Source: Micrococcus terreus (GTDB lineage: Bacteria; Actinomycetota; Actinomycetes; Actinomycetales; Micrococcaceae). From it: a stretch of DNA of 64,000 bases. Every line of letters begins with the position of its first letter. Position 1 is the stretch's first letter. The position numbers and the translations under genes are program-made. Location of the stretch: contig NZ_FPCG01000002.1 in NCBI RefSeq assembly GCF_900116905.1, positions 372,001 through 436,000 of the forward strand. Reading direction: 5' to 3'. Of the stretch, positions 47,958 through 57,506 are shown in pieces. Below the pieces are notes generated by a model, which ran no database searches, was not told the origin of the DNA, and saw only the letters and a list, made by a program, of their open reading frames with translations.

Positions 47958-49388
47958 CTAGCGGAGCATGGCCATCGCCGGGTCGCTGAGCAGCTGCCCC
48001 ACATCGGCCAGGAAGCGTGAGCCCTGCTCCCCATCCACCAGGCGGTGGTCGAAGGACAGGCTCAGCGTCATCATCTGCCGCAGGGCGATCTGCCCCTGGT
48101 GCTCCCAGGGCTGACGGCGCACCTGGCCCAGCGCCAGGATGCCGGCCTCGCCCGGATTGAGGATCGGTGTCCCGGCGTCCACGCCGAACACTCCCACATT
48201 GGTGATCGTGAACGTGCCGCCGGACATCGCCGCCGGAGCGGTCCTGCCGGCGCGAGCCGTCTCCGTCAGCTCCGCCAGCTCCCCGGCCAGCTCCTTCAGG
48301 TCCATGGCCTGAGCGTCCTTGACGTTCGGGACCATTAGACCTCGCGGAGTGGCTGCGGCGATCCCCAGGTTCACAAAGTGCTGCCCCACGATCTCCTGGG
48401 CCTGCTCGTCCCACCGGGCATTGATCTCCGGTGTCCGTTCCATGGCCAGGCAGACGGCCTTGGCGGCCAGGGTCAGCACCGTCACGCGCACGTCCCGGAA
48501 CTCCCGGTGGCGCCGGATCCGCTCCAGCAGCTCCATGGTCTCGGTGACGTCCACGGTGAGGAACTCGGTGACGTGCGGTGCCGTGAAGGCGCTGGAGACC
48601 ATGGCGGCCGCAGTGTGCTTGCGCACGCCCTGGACCGCGGTGCGCACCTCACGCTCGCGTCCGCACAGCGTCCTCACCCCGCCCGACGACGATCCCTGGC
48701 CTGCCGCAGGCGACGTGCCGGCCCCAGCCTGGCTGGGTGACCCGGGCGCTGCAGGAGAGGCTCCCCCGGCAGCTGCTCGCTGGACATCCTCCCGCGTGAT
48801 GAGCCCATCCCGTCCGGTGCCGGTCAGCGCCGTCATGTCCACGCCGAGGTCCTTGGCCAGCTTGCGCACGGGGGGCGTGGAGCGCGGCCGCTCCCCCGTC
48901 CCGTCAGTCGAGGGCGGTGTGCTGACGGGCAGTGCGGGCTGGCTGGGTGCCGTGCCCTGGGGCTGAGGCGGAGCCTGCGTGCCGGCCCCTCCGGCCTTGG
49001 CGCGCCGCGCTGGTCGCTTGCCCGTGTCGGCCGCCGCCCCATAGCCGACCAAGGTCGGAACCCGACCGTCAGGCAGCGCCTGAGTGCCGCCGTCGGGCCC
49101 GTCCTGCGCCGAGGCCTCGCCTGCAGGCGGGGACTCGCCGCCGGACTCGCCGGGCAGCTCGAAGGAGATGATCGGGGCGCCGACCTCCACCACCGTGCCG
49201 GGCTCAGCATGCAGACGGGCGATGGCGCCCTCGAAGGGGCTGGAGAGTTCGACGACGGCCTTGGCGGTCTCGACGTCGGCCAGCACCTGGTTCACGGTGA
49301 CCTGGTCTCCCTCGGCGACCTTCCAGGTGAGGATCTCGGACTCGGTCAGTCCCTCTCCGAGATCCGGCAGGTTGAAGACTTTCAGCAT
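47958..49388 (-). CDS. bkdC: Branched-chain 2-oxoacid dehydrogenase E2 (dihydrolipoamide acyltransferase)
   Basis: 476 aa core enzyme of the branched-chain 2-oxoacid dehydrogenase complex. The lipoyl domain is at residues 1-80 with the lipoylated lysine in DVETAKAVVE (K43). A Pro/Ala/Ser-rich linker follows. The E1/E3-binding domain lies around 170-205 (RKLAKDLGVDMTALTGTG). The catalytic domain ends with SFDHRLVDGEQ, giving catalytic His448 and Asp452. The single lipoyl domain fits the actinobacterial BkdC. The ATG has GGAG 9 nt upstream; the gene starts 4 nt after bkdB ends. Confidence 0.94.
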   Translation of the reverse strand: MLKVFNLPDLGEGLTESEILTWKVAEGDQVTVNQVLADVETAKAVVELSSPFEGAIARLHAEPGTVVEVGAPIISFELPGESGGESPPAGEASAQDGPDGGTQALPDGRVPTLVGYGAAADTGKRPARRAKAGGAGTQAPPQPQGTAPSQPALPVSTPPSTDGTGERPRSTPPVRKLAKDLGVDMTALTGTGRDGLITREDVQRAAAGGASPAAPGSPSQAGAGTSPAAGQGSSSGGVRTLCGREREVRTAVQGVRKHTAAAMVSSAFTAPHVTEFLTVDVTETMELLERIRRHREFRDVRVTVLTLAAKAVCLAMERTPEINARWDEQAQEIVGQHFVNLGIAAATPRGLMVPNVKDAQAMDLKELAGELAELTETARAGRTAPAAMSGGTFTITNVGVFGVDAGTPILNPGEAGILALGQVRRQPWEHQGQIALRQMMTLSLSFDHRLVDGEQGSRFLADVGQLLSDPAMAMLR

Positions 49389-49392
49389 GGGG

Positions 49393-50454
49393 TCAGGCTC
49401 CGTGGGTGTCGGCGGCGGACTGGGAGTTGGGGCGGTCCATCACACGGTCCACACCGTCCAGGATCCGATCCAGGTCGGGCAGATGGTGGTGCTCGAGCTT
49501 GGCCGGCGGGTACGGGATGTCGAACCCGGTGATCCGCACGGGGGCGTGCTCCAGCCACTCGAAGCAGCGCTCGGTGATCTGGGCGGCGATCTCCGCGCCC
49601 ACACCGCCGGTCAGCCCGGCCTCATGCACGATCAGCAGCCGCCCGGTTCGGCGGACCGAGGACTCGATCACGCCGTAGTCCACCGGGGAGATGCTGCGCA
49701 GGTCGATCACCTCCAGGGAGGTGCCCTCATCCGCAGCGGCCTCGGCGGCCTGCAGACACGTGGTCATGGGCGAGCCGTAGCTGACGACTGTGACGTCCGT
49801 TCCGGCCGCGGCCACGACCGCCGCATTCATGGACGGGCGATCCCGTTCCAGGTCCACCGGACCCTTGGCGTGGTAGCGGCGCTTGGGCTCGAGGTAGACC
49901 ACCGGATCGTCGCTGGCGATCGCCTCGCGCAGCAGGTCGTAGCCGTCCTGGGGAGTGGAGGGCGAGACCACGCGCAGACCGGCGGTGTGCGTGAAGTAGG
50001 CCTCCGGCGACTCCGAATGGTGCTCCGGCGAGCCGATCCCTCCTCCGTAGGGGATGCGGATGGTGATCGGCATCTTCACATCTCCGCGGGTGCGGAAGTG
50101 CAGCTTGGCCACCTGCGAGACGATCTGGTCGAAGGAGGGATAGACGAACCCGTCGAACTGGATCTCCACCACCGGCCGGTAGCCGCGATAGGCCAGGCCC
50201 ACGGCGGTGCCCATGATGCCGGACTCGGCCAGCGGGGTGTCGATCACGCGCTCGGGACCGAACTGCTGCTGCAGTCCGTCCGTGATGCGGAAGACCCCGC
50301 CCAGGGTGCCGATGTCCTCACCCATCAGCACGACCTGGGGGTCCTCCTCGAGGGCATCGCGCAGGGCGGAGTTGATGGCCCTGCTGAAGGTCACGGTCTG
50401 CGCTCCGGCGGGCTGGCCCTGTCCGGAGGAGCGGTCGGTGGTGGTGGCGGTCAT
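49393..50454 (-). CDS. bkdB: Branched-chain 2-oxoacid dehydrogenase E1 beta
   Basis: 353 aa from MTATTTDRSSG. The transketolase-like fold shows LMGEDIGTLGGVFRITDGLQ, DTPLAESGIMGTAVGLAYRG, RIPYGGGIGSPEHHSESPEA and VYLEPKRRYH. It ends with the C-terminal transketolase domain, with VIDLRSISPVDYGVI and LIVHEAGLTGGVGAEI. It forms the thiamine-diphosphate decarboxylase with BkdA. The open frame extends upstream within bkdA in an unreal reading; the ATG at 50454 is 4 nt past the bkdA stop. Confidence 0.94.
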   Translation of the reverse strand: MTATTTDRSSGQGQPAGAQTVTFSRAINSALRDALEEDPQVVLMGEDIGTLGGVFRITDGLQQQFGPERVIDTPLAESGIMGTAVGLAYRGYRPVVEIQFDGFVYPSFDQIVSQVAKLHFRTRGDVKMPITIRIPYGGGIGSPEHHSESPEAYFTHTAGLRVVSPSTPQDGYDLLREAIASDDPVVYLEPKRRYHAKGPVDLERDRPSMNAAVVAAAGTDVTVVSYGSPMTTCLQAAEAAADEGTSLEVIDLRSISPVDYGVIESSVRRTGRLLIVHEAGLTGGVGAEIAAQITERCFEWLEHAPVRITGFDIPYPPAKLEHHHLPDLDRILDGVDRVMDRPNSQSAADTHGA

Positions 50455-50458
50455 CGGG

Positions 50459-51637
50459 TCAGTGATCCGTTCCGGAGGCGGTGGACAGGGCAGCGGCGTC
50501 CGAACGGGCCGGCAGGGAATGGTCCCCGAACTGCTCCAGGTAGAGGCGGTAGTGCTCGCGCTGACGCTCGAGCTCGGAGTGCGGCTCGGCGTAGACGTGG
50601 TCGAACAGCTCGGCCGGGCCGGGCTCCTCGGACTGGGCCAGTCCGGAGCGGATCCGGGCGGCCAATGCGTCTGCGGCCTGCTGCGAGGCGTTCTTGACCG
50701 CGTCGAGGTCCTCACCGCGACGCTGGATCAGCTTCTCCACCCGATCGATCGGGTCCTTGGCGCGCCAGGCCTCCAGCTCGCCCTCGGGACGGTAGCGCTG
50801 GGGGTCGTCGGCGGTGGTGTGCGGGCCCATCCGGTAGGTGACCGCCTCGATGAAGGTCGGGCCGCCGCCGTTGCGGGCGCGCTCGGTGGCACGCCGGGTG
50901 GCTGCCAGCACCGCCAGCACGTCATTGCCGTCCACTCGCATGGACGGGATGCCGAAGCCCCAGGGGCGGTCGGCGATGTGTCGGCGCGCCTGCAGGCCCA
51001 CGGGCTCGGAGATGGCCCAGTGGTTGTTCTGGCAGAAGAAGACGACCGGGGCCTGGTAGCTGGCGGCGAAGACCATGGCCTCGTTGACATCGCCCTGGCT
51101 GGTGGCACCGTCGCCGAAGTAGGCCACCGTGGCGCTGGCCTCACCGTCCATGGCCGCCCCCATGGCGTATCCCACGGCATGGAGGGACTGGGCGCCGATG
51201 ATGATCTGCTGGGCCCCCACGCGATGCTCGCTGGGCGCCCACCCGCAGAAGGTGGAGCCGCGCCACATCCGGATCAGTCCCAGCGGGTCCACACCGCGCA
51301 GATACAGGGCACCGTTCTCCCGGTAGGAGGGGAAGATGTAGTCCTTCTCCTGCAGGGCCAGCGCCGAACCCACCTGCGCCGCCTCCTGTCCGAGCAGCGG
51401 CGGCCACAGGGCCAGCTCGCCCTGACGCTGCAGGTGGGTGGCCTCGGTGTCCAGCCGGCGGATCTCCGTCAGATGACGGTGCAGCTCGGCCAGCAGTTCT
51501 GGAGTGACCTCCACCGCCCACGGGTCGAGGTCATGCTCGGTGCTCAGCGTGCCCTCCGGGGAGAGCAGCTGCAACAGGTCCGGCTCCGGCAGCTGCGGAA
51601 GTCCGGTCGGCGGGGTGTTCAGGGTGACGGAGCCCAT
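50459..51637 (-). CDS. bkdA: Branched-chain 2-oxoacid dehydrogenase E1 alpha
   Basis: 392 aa. The thiamine-diphosphate motif GDGATSQGDVNEAMVFAA starts at residue 175 and ends in NN at 204-205. FPSYRENGALYLRGVD and AYRMGPHT-equivalent YRMGPHTTADDPQRY are family markers. It is first in the bkdABC operon; the ATG at 51637 has GGAGG 5 nt upstream. It decarboxylates the 2-oxoacids of leucine, isoleucine and valine. It is divergent from an Lrp-type regulator, the BkdR arrangement. Confidence 0.95.
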   Translation of the reverse strand: MGSVTLNTPPTGLPQLPEPDLLQLLSPEGTLSTEHDLDPWAVEVTPELLAELHRHLTEIRRLDTEATHLQRQGELALWPPLLGQEAAQVGSALALQEKDYIFPSYRENGALYLRGVDPLGLIRMWRGSTFCGWAPSEHRVGAQQIIIGAQSLHAVGYAMGAAMDGEASATVAYFGDGATSQGDVNEAMVFAASYQAPVVFFCQNNHWAISEPVGLQARRHIADRPWGFGIPSMRVDGNDVLAVLAATRRATERARNGGGPTFIEAVTYRMGPHTTADDPQRYRPEGELEAWRAKDPIDRVEKLIQRRGEDLDAVKNASQQAADALAARIRSGLAQSEEPGPAELFDHVYAEPHSELERQREHYRLYLEQFGDHSLPARSDAAALSTASGTDH

Positions 51638-51719
51638 GGCATCCTCCTCGGTCCGGCAGGTCGCTGGGTGCGGCGTCCTGTCCTGGGTCCACGCGGTCCG
51701 GGGTCTGGTCCGCAGTTCC

Positions 51720-51735
51720 TGTGATGCTAGTCACA
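51720..51735. promoter_or_regulatory. Perfect CRP/GlxR-type palindrome between bkdA and lrp-like gene
   Basis: TGTGATGCTAGTCACA fits TGTGA-N6-TCACA with no mismatch, flanked by C and G so the palindrome arms extend to 6 bp. It lies 83 nt before bkdA and 85 nt before the lrp-like gene, well placed to act on both. Catabolic bkd genes are often under carbon control in other bacteria. No CRP gene is in the window. Confidence 0.65.
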
Positions 51736-51819
51736 GTGAGAGTGATGCACAATGTGTGGGAGCGAGATTCAGCATGTTGCTCACTCGCCGCGCACGACAC
51801 ACCGAACAAGAAGGGCATC

Positions 51820-52308
51820 ATGAGCACCTTGGACACCACCGCCCTGAGGATTCTGGCGGCTCTGGCAGCCGACCCCGATGCCACCACGGTGGCCCTGGCC
51901 ACTCGGTTGAACCTGTCCCGCAACACCGTGCAGGCCAGACTGGCGGCCCTGGACCGAGACGGGGCCGTCCTGCCCTTCGAACGCCGGATCAGTCTGCACA
52001 GCCTGGGACATCCGTTGACGGCCTTCGTCCAGGTGCATGTGCGCCAGCAGCACCTGGGTCAGATCATCCAGGAGATCGCCACCATCCCGGAGGTCGTGGA
52101 GGCACACGGGCTGACCGGATCAGCCGATGTGCTGGCTCGTGTGGCCGCCCGTGACGCCGAGGACCTGTTCCGCATCCACACCAGGATCCTGGACATCGAG
52201 GGTGTGGAGCGTGCGGACACCTCCCTGGCGATGGCCGAGCTGGTCCCCTGGCGGACGGTGCCCCTGGTGGAGTCGCTCCTGGAGGACGGATCTGGCGGCG
52301 GACGCTGA
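51820..52308 (+). CDS. Lrp/AsnC family transcriptional regulator (BkdR-like)
   Basis: 162 aa from MSTLDTTALRILAALAADPD, with AGAAGG 5-6 nt upstream; an open frame starting at 51721 is not real. The DNA-binding half has TVALATRLNLSRNTVQARLAAL. The RAM (ligand) half includes HPLTAFVQVHVRQQHLGQII, EVVEAHGLTGSADVLARVAARD and VERADTSLAMAELV. Divergent placement next to bkdA suggests control of bkd by branched-chain amino acids. It is convergent with the DivIVA-like gene 9 nt away. Confidence 0.9.
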   Translation: MSTLDTTALRILAALAADPDATTVALATRLNLSRNTVQARLAALDRDGAVLPFERRISLHSLGHPLTAFVQVHVRQQHLGQIIQEIATIPEVVEAHGLTGSADVLARVAARDAEDLFRIHTRILDIEGVERADTSLAMAELVPWRTVPLVESLLEDGSGGGR

Positions 52309-52317
52309 CCGAGGTGC

Positions 52318-53007
52318 TCAGCGGGTCAGGCTGCGGTCTTCACCGGAGAGGTACTCGATCACGGCATCCAGGAACGCATCCACCTGGGCCTCGTCATAGC
52401 CGGGCTCGCCCTCCGCGGCCTCGAAGGTGCACCGGCGCACATCATCCACGGACACGGGGCGGCGCGGGCCACGCTGGACTCCGCCCACGGCCGGCGCAGG
52501 GTCGGCACCCAGGGTCAGGCCGATGCGCTCGCACAGGGCATCGACCTCTCGCTGGTCGTAGCTGGCGGCCCTGACCGCAGTCGGGCGTCGGAAGCGCTCC
52601 CCGGCTGGCCGGTTCAGCCGCCCCAGAAGCACCTCGCGTTCGGCGCGTCGGGACTCAGCCCAGGCTTGGATGCCCTCGGCGGCGATGCGCTCGTCACGCT
52701 CGGCCTGGGCCAGCGTGTCCTCGAGCCGATCCAGAGCCTCGTCCACGGCCTCAGCCGAGTACCCACCCCGGACGGCGTCGAACACAGCATGACGGACCTC
52801 CCGCGCGGTCAGTCCGATCCCCTGCTCGTAGGCCTGGCGGGCACGGGCCATGAACTCCTCGACCTGGCCGCTGTGGTACCCGTAGTCCTTGCCGGAGACG
52901 CGGCCGAACGGCAGCTCTGAACTACCGGGTTCCACGGGGTCCGGAACCTGGGACGGGCCTGCGCTGTCCCCGGAGGGGGCCGGCTGAGACCGGGATGAGA
53001 ACGCCAT
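52318..53007 (-). CDS. DivIVA-domain-containing protein
   Basis: 229 aa. Two copies of a short DivIVA-like element are visible. The first is FGRVSGKDYGYHSGQVEEFMARARQAYEQG (about 34-63). The second is YDQREVDALCERIGLTLGADP, with YDEAQVDAFLDAVIEYLSG at the end. A charged helical stretch lies between, with likely coiled coil at QAERDERIAAEGIQAWAESRRAEREVL. Such proteins sense membrane curvature or cell poles; the exact role is unknown. GGAG lies 6 nt before the ATG. It sits between the catabolic block and cdsA. Confidence 0.72.
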   Translation of the reverse strand: MAFSSRSQPAPSGDSAGPSQVPDPVEPGSSELPFGRVSGKDYGYHSGQVEEFMARARQAYEQGIGLTAREVRHAVFDAVRGGYSAEAVDEALDRLEDTLAQAERDERIAAEGIQAWAESRRAEREVLLGRLNRPAGERFRRPTAVRAASYDQREVDALCERIGLTLGADPAPAVGGVQRGPRRPVSVDDVRRCTFEAAEGEPGYDEAQVDAFLDAVIEYLSGEDRSLTR

Positions 53008-53076
53008 CGAGTGCTCCTAGATGAGGGTGCTGACGGGTCCAGAGGCCCTGCCTCGGACAGAGACCATGCTAGCCAG

Positions 53077-54030
53077 TCAGGTGAAGGGCAGGGCGAACAC
53101 CATGTAGGCCACGGGGGCCGAGAAGACGAGGGAGTCCAATCGGTCCATCGCGCCCCCGTGCCCGGGAAGCATCGAACCCATGTCCTTGAGGTTGAGCTCA
53201 CGTTTGACCATGGACTCGGAGAAGTCACCGGCGGTGGCCGAGGCGACGGTCAACGCCCCCAGCAGGGCACCGATCCACCAGGGGTGGTCCAGCAGCAGCG
53301 CCACAGCGACCGATCCGACCAGCACCGAGCCCACGGTGGAGCCCAGGAACCCCTCCCACGACTTCTTCGGGCTGATCTTCGGGGCCATCGGGTGCCGTCC
53401 GAAGCGTGCCCCCACCAGGTAGCCGAAGGTGTCGTTGGAGACGACCATCAGCAGCATGCAGGCCACCATCAGGTTCCCGTCCTCCAGGCGCAGCAGCGCG
53501 ACCGCGAAGGAGAGGAAGAACGGGACCCAGACGGCCACGAACACCGATCCCATGACCGACTCGCCTCGGCCGCCCGCTCCGCGGCTCACTCCCCACCCCA
53601 GGATGATCAGGATGGTCACGGCCAGGGCCAGCACGAGTGCCTCGATGCCCCCGAAGTACGCTCCGAGCGGCATCAGCACGGCTCCGATCCACAGGGGCAC
53701 CACGGGGACCAGCACACCGCGGCTGGACAGCGCGTGGGCGGTCTCATAGACGCCCAGCAACAGCAGGGCGATCACCAGGGCGGCGAGCACGATCGGCGCC
53801 CAGAGAAGCCCCACCAGTGCTCCGCCGAGCAGCAGGACGCCGACCGTGATGGCGGCCGGCAGGTTGCGCCCGGCCCGGGATGCCCGGGCAGTGGTGGCTT
53901 CGGCCTCCTGCCGTTCCCGGCGCGAGGCGGGGACCTCGCTGGCGTCGGAGGGCATCTGAGGGGACGACGACGGCCCGGCCGGGCTGGGAGCCGCGGCCGG
54001 GCCGACAGTCAAGTCAGTGGGTTCAGACAT
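53077..54030 (-). CDS. cdsA: Phosphatidate cytidylyltransferase
   Basis: Makes CDP-diacylglycerol for all phospholipids; it supplies the substrate of PgsA. 317 aa with about eight hydrophobic segments. The family signature SMVKRELNLKDMGSMLPGHGGAMDRLDSL lies near the C-terminus. The first 60 residues are hydrophilic, Ala/Ser-rich and variable, and hold an inverse copy of the GCCGTCGTCG repeat at 53965-53974. It starts 12 nt after the frr stop. Confidence 0.95.
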   Translation of the reverse strand: MSEPTDLTVGPAAAPSPAGPSSSPQMPSDASEVPASRRERQEAEATTARASRAGRNLPAAITVGVLLLGGALVGLLWAPIVLAALVIALLLLGVYETAHALSSRGVLVPVVPLWIGAVLMPLGAYFGGIEALVLALAVTILIILGWGVSRGAGGRGESVMGSVFVAVWVPFFLSFAVALLRLEDGNLMVACMLLMVVSNDTFGYLVGARFGRHPMAPKISPKKSWEGFLGSTVGSVLVGSVAVALLLDHPWWIGALLGALTVASATAGDFSESMVKRELNLKDMGSMLPGHGGAMDRLDSLVFSAPVAYMVFALPFT

Positions 54031-54042
54031 CGATCCGAAGGC

Positions 54043-54600
54043 TCAGACCTCGAGCAGCTCTGCTTCCTTGCGCTTGGCCATCTCCTCGATGGTCTCGCTG
54101 TGCTTGCGGGTCATCGCGTCCAGTTCCTTCTCTGCGCGCATGCCCTCGTCCTCACCGGTCTCGCCGTCCTTGACCATCTTGTCGATGGCCTCCTTGGCCT
54201 TGCGGCGGGCGTTGCGCAGGGAGACCTTGTGGTCCTCGGCCTTGGACTTGACCAGCTTGACGTACTCCTTGCGGCGCTCGGCGGTCAGCTCCGGGGTGAC
54301 CACACGGATGACCTTGCCGTCGTTGGACGGGTTGGCACCGATCTCCGAGTCGGACAGGGCCTTCTCGATGTTCCGCAGCGCGGAGACGTCGAACGGGGTG
54401 ATCAGCAGGGTGCGGGCGTCCGTGGTGGTGAATGAGGCCAGCTGCTGCAGCGGAGTCATCGAGCCGTAGTAGTCCACCATCACCTTCGAGTACAGTCCGG
54501 GGTTGGCTCGCCCGGTGCGCACCGAGGCGAAGTCCTCGCTGGTGGCTTCGATCGTCTTCTCCATCTGCTCGCTGGCAGCCTGCAGGGTCTCCTGGATCAC
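54043..54600 (-). CDS. frr: Ribosome recycling factor
   Basis: 185 aa, the standard length. FASVRTGRANPGLYSKVMVDYYGSMTPLQQLAS, DPSNDGKVIRV-type ANPSNDGKVIRVVTPELTAERRKEYVKLVK, and the helical C-terminus AEKELDAMTRKHSETIEEMAKRKEAELLEV are canonical. With EF-G it splits post-termination ribosomes. The start is a GTG at 54600 with GGAG 5 nt upstream. It is in the pyrH-frr-cdsA series. Confidence 0.97.
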   Translation of the reverse strand: MIQETLQAASEQMEKTIEATSEDFASVRTGRANPGLYSKVMVDYYGSMTPLQQLASFTTTDARTLLITPFDVSALRNIEKALSDSEIGANPSNDGKVIRVVTPELTAERRKEYVKLVKSKAEDHKVSLRNARRKAKEAIDKMVKDGETGEDEGMRAEKELDAMTRKHSETIEEMAKRKEAELLEV

Positions 54601-54670
54601 AATGTCTCCTCGGTGTGGTCGTGTCTGCTGTCAATCCTAGACGGTGTCCTCGGCGGTCCGTCTGCCGCGA

Positions 54671-55489
54671 TCAGGCGGTGACGGTGGTGCCGATCCGTTC
54701 GCCGAGCAGGGCGCGCGTGACATTGCCCTCGCCCTCCATCCCGAACACCATCATGGGCAGGTCGTTGTCCTTGCACATGGTCATGGCGGTCAGGTCCATC
54801 ACCCGGATGTTGCGCAGCAGCGCCTCATCGTAGGTCAGGTCGGTGTACTTCTCCGCGGTGGGGTCGGTCTTGGGGTCGGCGGTGTAGACGCCGTCCACGC
54901 CGGACTTGGCCATCAGGACCTCATCGGCTCCGATCTCCAGGGCGCGCTGGGCGGCCACGGTGTCCGTGGAGAAGTAGGGCAGTCCGGTGCCGGCTCCGAA
55001 GATGACCACGCGCCCCTTCTGCATGTGGCGGATGGCGCGCAACGGGATGTAGGGCTCGGCGACCTGCTCCATGTGGATGGCCGACTGCACGCGGGTGGAG
55101 ACGCCGGCCTGCTCCAGGAAGTCCTGCAGGGCCAGGCAGTTCATCACGGTGCCCAGCATGCCCATGTAGTCCGCACGGCGGCGATCCATGCCGTTCTCCG
55201 ACAGCTCGGCACCGCGGAAGAAGTTGCCGCCGCCCACCACGATCGCGATCTCGACCTGCCCACGGGCATCGGCGATCTGCTGGCCGATCCCCCGGACGGT
55301 GTCCGGGTCCACCCCGATCTTTCCGCCGCCGAAGACCTCGCCGGAGAGCTTCAGGAGCACGCGCCGCTTGCCGGTGCGGCCGGTGTCGCCGTGCGTGTCG
55401 CCGGCCTGCGACTGCTGCAGGTCCTGGGCCTCGTGGAAGGAACGGGCGTCGCGGATGTCCGGAGTGTGGGTGGAGTCAGTGGTGGACAA
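54671..55489 (-). CDS. pyrH: UMP kinase
   Basis: Phosphorylates UMP to UDP with the amino-acid-kinase fold. Motifs are [37 protein letters not shown] and [26 protein letters not shown] at 55489 is the best start because AGGAGG lies 5 nt upstream; an open frame 18 codons longer starts at a GTG but overlaps the tsf terminator. The 272-aa protein has about 38 extra, variable N-terminal residues compared with the E. coli enzyme. Confidence 0.95.
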   Translation of the reverse strand: MSTTDSTHTPDIRDARSFHEAQDLQQSQAGDTHGDTGRTGKRRVLLKLSGEVFGGGKIGVDPDTVRGIGQQIADARGQVEIAIVVGGGNFFRGAELSENGMDRRRADYMGMLGTVMNCLALQDFLEQAGVSTRVQSAIHMEQVAEPYIPLRAIRHMQKGRVVIFGAGTGLPYFSTDTVAAQRALEIGADEVLMAKSGVDGVYTADPKTDPTAEKYTDLTYDEALLRNIRVMDLTAMTMCKDNDLPMMVFGMEGEGNVTRALLGERIGTTVTA

Positions 55490-55529
55490 GGCGGCCTCCT
55501 GGGGCAGATGAGTGGGAGCAGACAGAGCA

Positions 55530-55565
55530 AAGGGGGTGGTCACCAGTGATGGTGGCCACCCCCTT
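55530..55565 (-). terminator. Terminator after tsf
   Basis: AAGGGGGTGGTCACCA and TGGTGGCCACCCCCTT pair with one mismatch over 16 bp around 4 nt, 80 nt past the tsf stop and before pyrH. On the minus strand the ascending arm begins with AAGG and the descending arm ends with CCTT. Confidence 0.75.
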
Positions 55566-55644
55566 CGTCGGACTCGAGGTTCATTCGGGTCCGATCCTAC
55601 CGGTCACCGGCACCCGCGGATGCCGGAGGGACCGATGGGTGTGA

Positions 55645-56481
<837 letters not shown>

Positions 56482-56548
56482 ACGTGTACACATCCTTACC
56501 TTGTGGGGAGTTCGTCCCGGGTGGTGCTGTGGTCTTGTTGCAGTCAGG

Positions 56549-56603
56549 CCGGGCCCTCAGGCCCGGTGAGACGGTCGGCCGGCCCGCTGGGGGCCGGCCG
56601 ACC
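56549..56603 (-). terminator. Tandem hairpins between rpsB and tsf
   Basis: Hairpin one: CCGGGCC, CTCA, GGCCCGG (56549-56566). Hairpin two: GGTCGGCCGGCCC, a 5-nt loop, GGGCCGGCCGACC (56573-56603), a 13-bp perfect stem starting 7 nt past rpsB. They probably attenuate rpsB to tsf transcription. Confidence 0.7.
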
Positions 56604-56609
56604 GGTGTG

Positions 56610-57506
56610 TCACTGGGCGTCAGCCTCGGCGACAGGAGCCTCAGCAGCAGGTGCCTCTGCGGCGGGAGCCTCAGTCTGCTCTGCCTCGGAGGCCTGCTCG
56701 GCGGGGGCCTCAGCGGTCTCGGACTTCTCGGCCTGCTGGGCGTTGTGCTGCTCGAGCAGCTCGCGCTCCCACTCGGCCATGGGCTCCTCAGCGGCGGCGC
56801 CGCCGGACTTGCCCTGGTTGCGTGCCATCAGGCCCTCGGCCACGGCATCGGCGACCACGCGGGTCAGCAGGTTGACGGAGCGGATGGCGTCGTCGTTGCC
56901 CGGGATCGGGTAGGTGACCTCATCGGGATCGCAGTTGGTGTCCAGAATGGCCACCACGGGGATGCCCAGCTTCTGGGCCTCGTCCACGGCGAGGTGCTCC
57001 TTCTTGGTGTCCACGATCCAGACCGCCGAGGGGGTCTTGGTCATGTTGCGGATACCGCCCAGGTTGGACTCGAGCTTGGTCAGCTCGCGACGCAGCAGCA
57101 GCAGCTCCTTCTTGGTGTGGCTGGAGCCGGCGACGTCCTCGAAGTCGATCTCCTCGAGCTCCTTCATGCGCTGCACGCGCTTGGCGACGGTCGAGAAGTT
57201 GGTCAGCATGCCGCCCAGCCAGCGGTGGTTCACGTAGGGCATGCCCACGCGGGTGGCCTGCTCGGCGATGGCCTCCTGGGCCTGCTTCTTGGTGCCGACG
57301 AAGAGGATGGTTCCGCCGTGGGCGACGGTCTCCTTGACGAACTCGTAGGCGCGGTCGATGAACGACAGCGACTGCTGCAGATCGATGATGTAGATGCCGT
57401 TGCGCTCGGTGAAGATGAAGCGCTTCATCTTGGGGTTCCAGCGGCGGGTCTGGTGGCCGAAGTGGACACCGGAGTCCAGCAGCTGGCGCATGGTCACGAC
57501 AGGCAT
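56610..57506 (-). CDS. rpsB: 30S ribosomal protein S2
   Basis: 298 aa from [21 protein letters not shown]2 signatures include [38 protein letters not shown] and [20 protein letters not shown]. The C-terminus adds about 70 residues of Glu/Ala-rich sequence with repeated EAPAA units, longer than E. coli S2 and common in actinobacteria. The ATG at 57506 has AAGGAG 4-5 nt upstream. It is first in the rpsB-tsf-pyrH-frr-cdsA order. Confidence 0.97.
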   Translation of the reverse strand: MPVVTMRQLLDSGVHFGHQTRRWNPKMKRFIFTERNGIYIIDLQQSLSFIDRAYEFVKETVAHGGTILFVGTKKQAQEAIAEQATRVGMPYVNHRWLGGMLTNFSTVAKRVQRMKELEEIDFEDVAGSSHTKKELLLLRRELTKLESNLGGIRNMTKTPSAVWIVDTKKEHLAVDEAQKLGIPVVAILDTNCDPDEVTYPIPGNDDAIRSVNLLTRVVADAVAEGLMARNQGKSGGAAAEEPMAEWERELLEQHNAQQAEKSETAEAPAEQASEAEQTEAPAAEAPAAEAPVAEADAQ

